Assembly: GCF_001293645.1 (NCBI RefSeq)
Contig: NZ_LBMD01000001.1
Span: forward strand, 186,001-250,000
From: Bacillus sp. CHD6a
GTDB taxonomy: Bacteria; Bacillota; Bacilli; Bacillales; Bacillaceae_I
Direction: 5' to 3'
DNA: 64,000 nucleotides
A program made the translations under genes and the position numbers. Under the pieces are notes generated by a model. It had not been told where the DNA came from. It searched no databases and saw only the letters and a program-made list of their open reading frames with translations. Shown here piece after piece: positions 1 through 8,228 of the stretch. Every line of letters starts with the position of its first letter. Position 1 is the first letter of the stretch.

Positions 1-1301
1 TCTTCACGGGCCTCCATCATCAAGAGGCCTTGCTTTTCCCACCTTGCTTTCTCCCGTTTCTTCGTTAAAAGTTGTTGCTGGGCAACCCCTTTAATCATCG
101 TTTCTTCTAAAGACGTTACAGGGTTTGCTGCTCTTTTTCCCAATACCTCGTCTTCAACTCCTATCATGAAAAAGAGATGCCTTTGCCTTACCCTCTTAAG
201 GTAAATAAGGGCGCTTTCTTCATGCAGAAATGTTTTAACGTCGCTAAATAATAGGATAAGGCTTCGCTTCTTTTGAACAAGCTGTAAGTATTGAAAGACT
301 TCAGCATAGTTGGATTCTGCTGCATCGACTTGAACGTTATAAATAGTTTTCAGGATGGTTTGCAAGTGAGGCAACCCTTTTGCAGGGGGGACATATGCCT
401 TTACCTTTTTGGAAAAAGCAAGTACCGCGACATAATCCCCTTTTTGCAATGCTGCTGCAGCCACCGTCAAGGCTGCTTCTAATGATCGCTCCAAACGGTT
501 GCCTATTTTTAGTTCTGCCCCCATCATTCTTCCACAATCAATAAGTATGGTGATGTATTTTCCGTGCTCTGGTTCATACTCATTTGTCATGACTTCCTGC
601 AATTTTGCTGTTTGACGCCAGTTTATTTTCCTAGGATCATCCCCTACCACATAAGAACGAATTTTAGAAAATTCCCCAACGCCACTTTTCTGCTTTCTAA
701 TAGTTACTCCTTCATGTATCAGAAATTTTTGGGCACTCTCCAAGTACTGTTTGGTTTCCGTCATATCTGGAATGACTTTAATTGTATCTTCTTTTGCAAA
801 AATCATTTGCTTTTGCCAAAGGCCAATCCTACTTTGATAGCGTAAATATAGTTGTGAAACATGATACTCACCTCTAACAGGCGCAATGGTGTGATAGGTA
901 AATTGCTTTCTAGTGTTTTTTTCTACCATACCGGTAAAAGGAAACGTGCGAGAAAAGGACTGAGGGATACCATCTTTCATTTCTACCTTCATATCAAGTT
1001 CTGTTGGATTCTCCACCACAATGTTAACGGAATAACTAATCCCTCTTTCCATCTCGCTAGGTATAATTCTCGTCATACTAAGTACTTTTTTATTTGGTGT
1101 AAGTAGAAGGTCCACCAAACTAAAAAGAATAACAAATACATTCATTAGAAAGATTATTGGCCATGAAATGTTTACAAAAAAACTCAATAGAATAAAAACA
1201 AAAGAAAGTACAGAAAGTAAGAGAACTAGTCTACTAGTTGGAAGAATGCCTTTATCTCGGAACAGGAATCGACCCCACAAGTTCTTCAATGATTTGTTCA
1301 A
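1..1301 (-). CDS. DUF58 domain protein, 3' end cut by window edge
   Basis: Only the first 433 codons are in the window; the gene runs off the left edge. I start it at a TTG (1301-1299) because a GGAGGG lies 8 nt upstream and the frame then begins NKSLKNLWGRFLFRDKG. This overlaps the MoxR gene by 50 nt, so the two are probably translationally coupled. Two hydrophobic segments fill residues 25-67. The DUF58 signature RSYVVGDDPRKINW is at about 215-228 and a von Willebrand-like LIDCGRMM at about 253-260. DUF58 proteins pair with MoxR ATPases in clusters linked to envelope and stress functions; the exact job is unknown. It resembles B. subtilis YeaD in context. Confidence 0.9.
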   Translation of the reverse strand, partial: MNKSLKNLWGRFLFRDKGILPTSRLVLLLSVLSFVFILLSFFVNISWPIIFLMNVFVILFSLVDLLLTPNKKVLSMTRIIPSEMERGISYSVNIVVENPTELDMKVEMKDGIPQSFSRTFPFTGMVEKNTRKQFTYHTIAPVRGEYHVSQLYLRYQSRIGLWQKQMIFAKEDTIKVIPDMTETKQYLESAQKFLIHEGVTIRKQKSGVGEFSKIRSYVVGDDPRKINWRQTAKLQEVMTNEYEPEHGKYITILIDCGRMMGAELKIGNRLERSLEAALTVAAAALQKGDYVAVLAFSKKVKAYVPPAKGLPHLQTILKTIYNVQVDAAESNYAEVFQYLQLVQKKRSLILLFSDVKTFLHEESALIYLKRVRQRHLFFMIGVEDEVLGKRAANPVTSLEETMIKGVAQQQLLTKKREKARWEKQGLLMMEARE

Positions 1302-2181
1302 CAGTCGCTCCCTCCAATTCCATATGAGGAGATAATTGAATCCGGTGACGAAGCGCGGGTTTTGTCACCATTTTAATATCATCAGGAGTTACATAGTTAC
1401 GGTTGCTTAAGTAAGCCCATGCCTGTGCCGCTTTCCCGATAGATATTCCAGCGCGAGTGCTAGCTCCGAATCTGATTGAATCTGACTCACGAGTGTTACG
1501 GACGATTTGCATGACATAATCGAGGATACTTTCACTTAGAGTAACTTGCTGGATCTCTTTTCTAATGTTTAGGAAAGTTTCCATATCTAATACTGGCTTG
1601 GTATCGGTTTGAGTAAACTTATTTTCCATTACTTGTTTTAGTACTGCCGTTTCTTCTTCCAAGCTAGGAAAATCAATACGCAGCTTGAAAAGAAAGCGGT
1701 CTTGCTGTGCTTCAGGTAGCGGATATGTTCCTTCAAATTCAATTGGATTTTGAGTGGCAACCACAAAAAACACATCTGCTAATGGATATGTCTCACCATG
1801 AATCGTAACCTGTTTCTCTTCCATCGCCTCTAACAGAGCAGCCTGCGTTTTTGCAGGGGTTCTATTAATCTCATCTGCAAGGAGTATGTTACTGAAAATA
1901 GGTCCCTTCAATGTTTCAAAGCTTCCTTCTTTCATATTGTAAATAGAACTTCCTGTAATATCACTCGGTAAAAGATCTGGGGTAAATTGAATCCGGTTGA
2001 ACTTACCGCCCAACAGGCTTGCAAGGGTTCGTACCATTTGCGTTTTCCCGGTGCCAGGCACTCCTTCTAATAAAACGTGGCCGCCTGCCAGTACGGAAGA
2101 AAGTAAAAGTTTCAAATTCAAATGTTGACCTAGTATTCTTTCCTCGTATTTCTCAAGAAGAGATGTTAATTCTACTTTCAT
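1252..2181 (-). CDS. MoxR family AAA+ ATPase
   Basis: A chaperone-like AAA+ ATPase of 309 residues. Walker A GVPGTGKT sits at about 40-47 and Walker B LLADEIN at about 100-106, followed by the TPAKTQAALLEAMEE region and the sensor PLPEAQQDRFLFK, all typical of the MoxR/RavA clade. The ATG at 2181 was chosen because its ATGA overlaps the stop of the upstream DUF4350 gene and a GAGG-rich ribosome site precedes it; an upstream in-frame start at 2226 would lie deep inside that gene. The DUF58 gene starts 50 nt before this one ends. MoxR proteins are thought to remodel partner proteins, often with DUF58 or vWA partners. Confidence 0.93.
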   Translation of the reverse strand: MKVELTSLLEKYEERILGQHLNLKLLLSSVLAGGHVLLEGVPGTGKTQMVRTLASLLGGKFNRIQFTPDLLPSDITGSSIYNMKEGSFETLKGPIFSNILLADEINRTPAKTQAALLEAMEEKQVTIHGETYPLADVFFVVATQNPIEFEGTYPLPEAQQDRFLFKLRIDFPSLEEETAVLKQVMENKFTQTDTKPVLDMETFLNIRKEIQQVTLSESILDYVMQIVRNTRESDSIRFGASTRAGISIGKAAQAWAYLSNRNYVTPDDIKMVTKPALRHRIQLSPHMELEGATVEQIIEELVGSIPVPR

Positions 2182-3317
2182 CCCTCTTCCACCTCTTTCC
2201 TTAAGGTATCTAATTGTTTGGACCATTCAAGATATTCTTGTTTTGTTATTTTCTTTTTTTCTAACATCTGTGTTAATTGATAAGTAAACAAATCTATTTT
2301 TCCATCTTCTTTTGTTTTCCATTTTTTATGCAGGAAGACTCCACACTCTTTCCAATCCCTGTTATATGGAATACCCCATCTTTCTTGCAGTAGATATTTT
2401 ACATATTCCGCCTGATTGCTTAGAGAATCATGATATGCATTTCCTTTTACGTACCATGCAGCTAAAGCTCGAAGACTTTCATCACTATACCTGACTGTTT
2501 CCTCACGAGGCTGTACTATAGGACCGAATCTTTTGCCTTGTTTCCAAAGAAGTAAAATTGACACTAGCAATCCCTGGAAGAGTAACAACAAGAACCAATC
2601 TTGGTAGACATTTAAAGAAGATGTCCCGGTATCCCCGTGGTTGTACTCATCGAAGAGAATAATTGTGTCATTATTTAACCCTTCTTCTTGAATAAGACTA
2701 AGTACAAGAAGGAGATGATCTTTTTTTAGAATTTCTTGATTTGTTAGCCAGTAAGGCGTCAATGCTACGATGAGTGTTCCATCTTCATACTTCCGTTTAA
2801 CCGCTACATCACCGAGTTCATCGGAGTAAAGTATTTCATCTTCACCTGCTGGCTCTATCCTTACAGGAGAATGAATATCTCCTACAAAGTTGATTGGACT
2901 AGTATCATTGATGGTTTGCTCAGGAAACATTGACTCAACAAAGGTTGTACGAATATCAAAAAATCCTTTTGGATTATTCTTAAATAAAAGAATGGTATTT
3001 CCTCTTTCTAAGAAATCCATATAAGATTCCATCGTTTTTGTATCAGGAGTAAAGTATGGTTCAACCATCACCAATACCTGTCCATTTTCATTATCAGGTA
3101 AGAATTTGGGGGATTGTTCCCATCTATTCACCATCCCTATTTCGTTTTCCAGATAGCTGTAAAAAGCTTTCAAACCCGTAGGTGAAGGAGATTCTGAGTC
3201 ATATGGTGAGAATTCTTCCGGTTTTTGGGATAAAACAAAGTAGGAGCAGATTACAAACAGAATGAGTAAAATTCCAAACCATATCCATCCTTTTTTCTTT
3301 GTGGTAATTCCGTTCAA
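2178..3317 (-). CDS. DUF4350 domain membrane protein
   Basis: 379 residues starting at a TTG (3317-3315) with AAGGAGG 7 nt upstream. A transmembrane helix covers about residues 11-29 and a second about 240-260; the segment between them is a predicted extracytoplasmic domain with the DUF4350 pattern (SPSPTGLKAFYSYLE near the start, LFDEYNHG near the end). The C-terminal part, after the second helix, is cytoplasmic by the usual topology. DUF4350 proteins have no assigned activity but are regularly found between DUF4129 and MoxR genes, as here. The stop overlaps the MoxR ATG (ATGA). It probably acts with the rest of this operon at the membrane. Confidence 0.85.
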   Translation of the reverse strand: MNGITTKKKGWIWFGILLILFVICSYFVLSQKPEEFSPYDSESPSPTGLKAFYSYLENEIGMVNRWEQSPKFLPDNENGQVLVMVEPYFTPDTKTMESYMDFLERGNTILLFKNNPKGFFDIRTTFVESMFPEQTINDTSPINFVGDIHSPVRIEPAGEDEILYSDELGDVAVKRKYEDGTLIVALTPYWLTNQEILKKDHLLLVLSLIQEEGLNNDTIILFDEYNHGDTGTSSLNVYQDWFLLLLFQGLLVSILLLWKQGKRFGPIVQPREETVRYSDESLRALAAWYVKGNAYHDSLSNQAEYVKYLLQERWGIPYNRDWKECGVFLHKKWKTKEDGKIDLFTYQLTQMLEKKKITKQEYLEWSKQLDTLRKEVEEG

Positions 3318-3335
3318 GTCCCACCCTCCTTCCTT

Positions 3336-3971
3336 TTATAGATCTTGATTTGTATCATTGATCCATTTCAATGCAGTATCACGGTAAGATAAATAGTCGT
3401 CTTTTCCAATTTTTTGTTTACCATAAGTACCTTTGTCGAATAAAAGTGCAAAATGAAAGAAAAAATCAGCTAAATTTCTCTGTTCTCTTCGTAATTCCTC
3501 ATAATACTCCCAATTTGTTTTCCATATTTTTGCTACGAGCCAATTCCGCTCATGAAAGTTGAGTAATAAACCCAAAAATAGATGTCTAGTAGCAAGTGAA
3601 TAGTCTTCCATTTCTTCGTATTTCTTTGCCTCCGCCACATGTTGGTGAAAAGACCATTCTAGCTCTTCCCCTGATTGAAAAGGCTTCATTCTACTATTAC
3701 GACTATTTCGTTTATTTTTTGCAAGGTAAGTAATGATCCAAGCCGCTAATATTACAATTACAAGAATGATGACAAGAATCATTATATTCCCTGCTGTTCC
3801 GCTTGTATTTTCCATGGAAGGGAAAAGTCGTGAGAGTAAATCTGCGAGCCATGCTTTTAATTCATCCCACCAAATTTGCAAGGTATTTCTTGAATCAGTA
3901 TAAAATGCTTGATATTCCTGTTGATCTAGAATCTCTGCCAGTTGTTCTCTTGCTTTTGGTTCTGTAAGCAC
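3336..3971 (-). CDS. DUF4129 domain membrane protein
   Basis: 211 residues starting at a GTG (3971-3969). A single transmembrane helix spans about residues 62-84, preceded by an amphipathic, Trp-rich stretch (QIWWDELKAWLADLLSRLF). The C-terminal half has the DUF4129 features: a helical region with EEMEDYSLATRHLFLGLL and ERNWLVAKIWKTNWEYYEELR. Some transglutaminase-like envelope proteins carry DUF4129 at their C terminus, and stand-alone versions occur in MoxR/DUF58 operons. The gene lies 36 bp after a multi-spanning membrane protein gene and 18 bp before the DUF4350 gene, so it is co-transcribed. Function unknown. Confidence 0.83.
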   Translation of the reverse strand: MLTEPKAREQLAEILDQQEYQAFYTDSRNTLQIWWDELKAWLADLLSRLFPSMENTSGTAGNIMILVIILVIVILAAWIITYLAKNKRNSRNSRMKPFQSGEELEWSFHQHVAEAKKYEEMEDYSLATRHLFLGLLLNFHERNWLVAKIWKTNWEYYEELRREQRNLADFFFHFALLFDKGTYGKQKIGKDDYLSYRDTALKWINDTNQDL

Positions 3972-4007
3972 GTTATATCACCTGTCCTTTTCTAAAGGAA
4001 TCCGGGT

Positions 4008-4922
4008 TTATCCAATATGATAATCATCAATAAGTTCTCTCAAGTCATCTGCATCATGACGAACTTTCAAATCCAGATACATGACAGCGTACCCGACTGC
4101 CATAATGAGTGTTGTAAAAAGAGTGCTAAAATTAACAATTAATCCAAGAAGTACACTGCTCCCAAGGAAGACTGAGAACGATAATTCTATCGCTACTCCT
4201 ATGGCGGTAGTTATCAGAAAGAAAATGATGTATAAACCAATCAACTTAAATGTTCTACCTTTAGATAAATTCCAGCTTCTTGATAAACCCGGAGAGTTTT
4301 TATCCAACACTACAGAGCCGAAGAAGAAACTCCATTTTGTAAGGAGAAATGCGCCAATGAGCAAAAAACTCACCGTCATTACGATGGAAACAATGACTCC
4401 TGCAATCGGATCGATTGCAAAGACAAAAACCGAAGTGAATATCCCTACCATTGTGAATCCGAAAATGATACCAAACGCTATAAGTACATATAACAGAGAG
4501 GAACCAATTAATGGGAAAAATCGTCCAAATGCTTGTTTGACTATTTTACTGACAGTAAACTCTCGATTCTGGTATATGTGATTAACGCCAAATATGATTG
4601 CAGCTTGAGCGACAGGATATGTAAATAATACTAATAATGAAACAAATAACATGCCAAGGTCCGCTGCAAGATTAGAAGATAAAGAGGCTTCTTCCGTCAC
4701 TTCAAGATTACTTATGATCTCTTCATACCAAGCTCCCCCGACGCCTTCTTGTCTAACAAAGCTTTTTCCAGTCGCCATTTCAATAATTGCTTGCAGAAGG
4801 TAAATGGGACCAACTAAAAGTAATAAAATGAAGAAGAAATCCTTAAACTTGTATTTACTAATTTTAAACGTCTGATCTAGAATCTCTCCGAACCCTTTTG
4901 GTTTATTAAGATTACTGTTCAT
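4008..4922 (-). CDS. Multi-spanning membrane protein of unknown function
   Basis: 304 residues, ribosome site GGGAGGA 5 nt before the ATG. About seven hydrophobic helices are visible: residues 28-48, 86-112, three between 133 and 195, then 220-242 and 250-285. The N terminus begins PKGFGEILDQTFKISKYKFKD, a pattern seen in membrane proteins related to the glycerophosphodiester phosphodiesterase membrane domain. It opens the operon that continues with DUF4129, DUF4350, MoxR and DUF58. No catalytic motif is visible. I infer a supporting membrane role for that operon; alternatives such as a transporter-like scaffold cannot be excluded. Confidence 0.75.
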   Translation of the reverse strand: MNSNLNKPKGFGEILDQTFKISKYKFKDFFFILLLLVGPIYLLQAIIEMATGKSFVRQEGVGGAWYEEIISNLEVTEEASLSSNLAADLGMLFVSLLVLFTYPVAQAAIIFGVNHIYQNREFTVSKIVKQAFGRFFPLIGSSLLYVLIAFGIIFGFTMVGIFTSVFVFAIDPIAGVIVSIVMTVSFLLIGAFLLTKWSFFFGSVVLDKNSPGLSRSWNLSKGRTFKLIGLYIIFFLITTAIGVAIELSFSVFLGSSVLLGLIVNFSTLFTTLIMAVGYAVMYLDLKVRHDADDLRELIDDYHIG

Positions 4923-5030
4923 TCCTTTTCCTCCCTTATAACTATTCCAAATGTTGTCATACCAATAATTTTACCATTAATCTAGCAAAATTCGAGAAAT
5001 ATATTGCGAGAATGTGCAGATTTAGGAAAA

Positions 5031-5063
5031 ATGAAAAGCCGTTCTCCATTTAGGAGAACGGCC
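5031..5063 (-). terminator. Rho-independent terminator of yurQ
   Basis: Perfect 10-bp stem GCCGTTCTCC / GGAGAACGGC (5038-5047 and 5053-5062) with a 5-nt loop, followed on the minus strand by CTTTTCATTTTT. It lies 24 bp after the yurQ stop. Confidence 0.85.
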
Positions 5064-5086
5064 TTAGAACTTTTGAACTCGAGTCA

Positions 5087-5461
5087 TCATTTATAGAAAA
5101 CTTTTTCAACATTATACTTTGCTTGAAGTGTGTTAGCGATGTATGTTTCATATATTTCTCTTTCCATAGGGTCTTCTACGATACACACGTCTATACGATA
5201 TACTTCATCGCGGTTATTTTTTATTGGAGAAACAGTGTCCTCAAAATGTTTTTTAATTCGTTGTCGAAGCTTTCTCGCTTTTCCGACAAACAACAAATCT
5301 TCATTGATATTAAAGAACATAAAAATCCCGCCTTGATCTCGTGGGATTTTATGAAAATCAATAAAGCCATTGATTGGTGTAATAATTGGTTCATCATTTG
5401 TGCGAATCTGCTGGCGTTCCGTAATGGAGACACTTGGATTAGGTATAGTTATTTTTATCAT
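5087..5461 (-). CDS. yurQ: GIY-YIG nuclease-family protein (YurQ type)
   Basis: 124 residues containing a stand-alone GIY-YIG fold related to the N-terminal nuclease domain of UvrC. The GIY strand is GGIFMFF (44-50), the YIG strand LLFVGKA (56-62), the conserved arginines follow in LRQRIKKHF, and a catalytic glutamate candidate is in EREIYETYIAN (about 100-110). B. subtilis yurQ, annotated as similar to excinuclease UvrC, lies next to yurR just as here. It probably nicks or binds DNA, but no cofactor domain (UvrB-binding, HhH) is present, so repair function is unproven. Transcribed with or just after yurR; a strong terminator follows. Confidence 0.85.
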   Translation of the reverse strand: MIKITIPNPSVSITERQQIRTNDEPIITPINGFIDFHKIPRDQGGIFMFFNINEDLLFVGKARKLRQRIKKHFEDTVSPIKNNRDEVYRIDVCIVEDPMEREIYETYIANTLQAKYNVEKVFYK

Positions 5462-5532
5462 TGTTGTTCACGTCCTCTTTTTCAGTAGAAATTCATGGTA
5501 ACACAACGAATGGATAATAGCTATAATTGTTT

Positions 5533-6657
5533 TTATCCAAGAAATTGAATGGCTCCTGCTACATCATAGTTACTTATATCAAGAACCGTTTGTTGTCCCA
5601 TGGCTAGCCTAGCTAATTCTGCTCCTAAAAAAGGTCCGCTTGTTAGACCTGATGCTCCAAGACCATTGCAAATGAAAACATTATCATGCTTTGGTAGCTT
5701 GCCAATCACCGGAAGAAAATCTGGTGTAAACGGACGAAATCCTACTCTAGTTTCCATTATGGTCCCATTTGATAAACCTGGAGCAATTTCTAATGCCTTA
5801 CTTAAGATCTCATTCATGCCACTTGCAGTAACCCTTGTATCAAAACCTGCATTGTCTTCATGGGTTGCCCCTACCACAATTCTACCATCATCAAAACTAA
5901 GGATGTACTGATTATTTGGCGGCATAACGACTGGCCAATCTTTCGTATGTTTCGTTTCAATCTCGATGTGAACAATTTGTGCCTTTTGAGGGACCACATT
6001 AAATTTCATTCCCAATTCTTGAAATAGTTCCTGTGACCAGGCACCACCCGTCACAATAATTAAGTCTGCTTCTACTCTCTGTTCTCCAAAACTTACACCT
6101 GTCACCTGGTTATCTTTGACATTAAGGCAAGCATCGCCATCAATAAACTTAGCCCCATGCTTTTTAGCACCATTTTTAAGAGCGTTGCGAAGGGAGCGTC
6201 CATTTACCTTTGCTCCTCCGGAAATGTGGACGGAGCCAAAACCATCTGACAAAACTGGAAAGAGTTCTTTCGTTTTTTCTGCACTTAAAATTGTCACCTC
6301 GCCAATTTCAGGAGCTTCTTCTCGTCTTTTAATGGCTCTTTCGGCCATTTTCTCGAGTTTTTCTTTATCATTATGTAAGCTAATTGCCCCAACACGGTTA
6401 TATCCCGTTTCTGTTTCTCCATCATTTTCTAGCTGATCAATGAGAGTTGTATAATACCTCGCACCGTTTTTGACCATGTTATACCAGGCTTTATTACGAC
6501 GCTGCGATATCCAAGGACAGATAATTCCTGCTGCGGCATCTGTTGCCTGACCTTTATCAAAACGGTCAATGACCGTGACATTTTCGCCTGCTTTTGCTAA
6601 ATGATACGCGGTGGATGACCCAAGAATCCCCGCCCCAATAATTATGATATTTTTCAT
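5533..6657 (-). CDS. yurR: FAD-dependent D-amino acid oxidase-like oxidoreductase (YurR)
   Basis: 374 residues of the DAO/DadA/glycine oxidase superfamily. The FAD-binding motif IIGAGILGSSTAYHLA is at residues 5-20, the ADP-ribose end at VTVIDRF (28-34), and the C-terminal flavin motif is FICNGLGASGLTSGP (about 330-344). The substrate is probably a D-amino acid, glycine-like or N-methyl amine, but the sequence does not decide. The neighbouring yurQ supports identification with B. subtilis yurR. The ribosome site AAAGGTG lies 10 nt before the ATG. Stand-alone gene or first of a two-gene unit with yurQ. Confidence 0.85.
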   Translation of the reverse strand: MKNIIIIGAGILGSSTAYHLAKAGENVTVIDRFDKGQATDAAAGIICPWISQRRNKAWYNMVKNGARYYTTLIDQLENDGETETGYNRVGAISLHNDKEKLEKMAERAIKRREEAPEIGEVTILSAEKTKELFPVLSDGFGSVHISGGAKVNGRSLRNALKNGAKKHGAKFIDGDACLNVKDNQVTGVSFGEQRVEADLIIVTGGAWSQELFQELGMKFNVVPQKAQIVHIEIETKHTKDWPVVMPPNNQYILSFDDGRIVVGATHEDNAGFDTRVTASGMNEILSKALEIAPGLSNGTIMETRVGFRPFTPDFLPVIGKLPKHDNVFICNGLGASGLTSGPFLGAELARLAMGQQTVLDISNYDVAGAIQFLG

Positions 6658-6734
6658 TTATAAATAGCACCTTTTCTATTATGTTTGTTTTATAAGTGTA
6701 CAGGATTTTTAATCCCCGCTCAATTTTCTGATCA

Positions 6735-6768
6735 AAAAACCCCCTTTCTTTAACAAGAAAAGGGGTTG
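6735..6768 (-). terminator. Rho-independent terminator of alkaline phosphatase gene
   Basis: Near-perfect 13-bp stem (6738-6750 with 6755-6767), 4-nt loop TTAA-like, followed on the minus strand by a TTTTTTG run. It sits immediately after the phosphatase stop codon. Confidence 0.88.
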
Positions 6769-6772
6769 CATG

Positions 6773-8110
6773 TTAGTTATTAAACTTAATTTTCATTGCT
6801 TTTGCCATTAATTTAGGAAGGTCGGTGTTATCTAATAAACCGCTGAATTTATCTGATTGCGGACCATAGGCATAAACCGGTAAGTCAGTTCCTGTATGTG
6901 CAGTAGTTGTCCACCCGATAAGAGCACGGTCACTTACTACTTCATTAATTGCAATTGAAGGTTTTTCTGCCTTTTTGATTCTCTCCACTTCTTCTTCTGT
7001 TAAATCAAAGGAAGTATACTTTTTTACCACTTCTTTAATATTACTTTTATCGGTATTAAGTTCGCTTGCCATTTTGTCACCTGTTGCTGTTACGCTATCT
7101 AGGACATCCATTTTTAAGTCATATTCACCGTTTGATCCAACGGACATTCCACCTGTTTCATGGTCCCCTGCTACAACGACTAATGTATTTCCATCTTCTT
7201 CAGCAAATTCTAAAGCCGCTTCTACCGCTTTGTCAAATGCTTCGGAATCAGTCATAGCCCATGCTGGGTCATGAGCATGTCCTGCCCAATCAATTTGAGA
7301 ACCTTCTACCATTAAAAAGAAACCTTTTTTATTTTTACTTAATGCATCAATTGCTGTATTGGTCATTTCAGCCAAGCTTGGTTCATCCGTTTCGTCACGG
7401 TGCATCTCAGGAGACATCGCATTGTTTGCAAACAAACCTAGTAACTTATCTCCTTCTGCATTTTCCAACTCTTCTTTGTTTGAAGCATATTGATAGCCAT
7501 TTTTCTTTGCTTGCTCAATCAAGTCGCCTTTAGGTTGTTTTCCACCATTTTCTTTACTAACAAAGTAGTCTCTTCCACCGCCAAGAATGACATCAACGCC
7601 GTTATCAAAATATTGTGGGGCAATAGAAGCTTCATCCGAACGGGAAGCGACACTAGCTCCAAACACTGCTGGAGTAGCATGAGTAATAGTAGATGTTGCT
7701 ACTAGTCCGGTAGATTTCTTGGATGATTCTGCGGCATCTAAAATGGAATCTACTTCTTTCCCATCAGGAGTCACGCCCACCATGCCATTATTTGTCTTTA
7801 CTCCAGTTGCCATCGCGGTACCTGCTGCTGCAGAATCCGTTACTTCTGTGTCTGCTGAATGCGTCTGGATCAACCCTTTTACATGTTGATCGAAGGAAGA
7901 TTCTTCTCCTTTATACCATCTGTAGTTTGTTGCATAACCCGCATTGTATCCATCTGGAATCATATAAATGACATTTTTGACTTTACCCTGTTTCTGTTCT
8001 ATTTTGGTATCTTCCTTTTTTGCTTCCGCTATATCCGTTCCTACACTTACTTGTACACCTGAGATTACTAATCCTGCTGCGACTGCAACACTTGCTACTT
8101 TTTTAAACAT
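6773..8110 (-). CDS. phoA: Secreted alkaline phosphatase
   Basis: 445 residues; hydrolyses phosphate monoesters outside the membrane. A signal peptide covers about residues 1-30 (MFKK then a hydrophobic core, cleavage near AEAKK). The metal and nucleophile motifs are visible: MIPDG with Asp53, the phosphorylated serine in TDSAAAGTAM (Ser93), EGSQIDWAGHAHD, VAGDHETGG and AHTGTDLPVYAYG. The length matches Bacillus PhoA/PhoB rather than a truncated form. Ribosome site AAGGAGG 8 nt before the ATG. Four phased PhoP half-sites lie upstream, so phosphate-starvation control by PhoPR is very likely. A strong terminator follows. The choice between phoA and phoB naming is not resolvable. Confidence 0.95.
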   Translation of the reverse strand: MFKKVASVAVAAGLVISGVQVSVGTDIAEAKKEDTKIEQKQGKVKNVIYMIPDGYNAGYATNYRWYKGEESSFDQHVKGLIQTHSADTEVTDSAAAGTAMATGVKTNNGMVGVTPDGKEVDSILDAAESSKKSTGLVATSTITHATPAVFGASVASRSDEASIAPQYFDNGVDVILGGGRDYFVSKENGGKQPKGDLIEQAKKNGYQYASNKEELENAEGDKLLGLFANNAMSPEMHRDETDEPSLAEMTNTAIDALSKNKKGFFLMVEGSQIDWAGHAHDPAWAMTDSEAFDKAVEAALEFAEEDGNTLVVVAGDHETGGMSVGSNGEYDLKMDVLDSVTATGDKMASELNTDKSNIKEVVKKYTSFDLTEEEVERIKKAEKPSIAINEVVSDRALIGWTTTAHTGTDLPVYAYGPQSDKFSGLLDNTDLPKLMAKAMKIKFNN

Positions 8111-8149
8111 GATCTTTCCTCCTTGAGCATTTTTGCTACTTTCTTAGGT

Positions 8150-8188
8150 TAACAAGGCAAAGTAAAGGAGGAATGAAGGTTCTATTAA
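8150..8188 (-). promoter_or_regulatory. Four phased PhoP boxes upstream of alkaline phosphatase
   Basis: On the minus strand TTAATA (8188-8183), TTCATT (8177-8172), TTTACT (8166-8161) and TTGTTA (8155-8150) recur at exactly 11-bp steps with 5-bp spacers. This is the layout of Bacillus PhoP boxes (TTnACA-like repeats, one helical turn apart). The set ends 39 bp before the phosphatase start codon. Confidence 0.78.
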
Positions 8189-8228
8189 GGCTAGTTTACA
8201 GTATCGTAAATTTTATATTAATTTGTGT

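Noticed and set aside
291-1106. Three plus-strand frames of 63, 93 and 81 codons
   Set aside because: They lie opposite a continuous minus-strand DUF58 frame that has the RSYxxGDDxRxINW motif and a proper start; the plus frames show no family resemblance or ribosome sites.
4081-4581. 166-codon plus-strand frame
   Set aside because: Antisense shadow of the multi-spanning membrane protein at 4008-4922; long only because of codon bias on the other strand.
1-4922. MoxR-vWA phage-defence system
   Set aside because: The DUF4129-DUF4350-MoxR-DUF58 order is a common, vertically kept Bacillus cluster and lacks defence neighbours.
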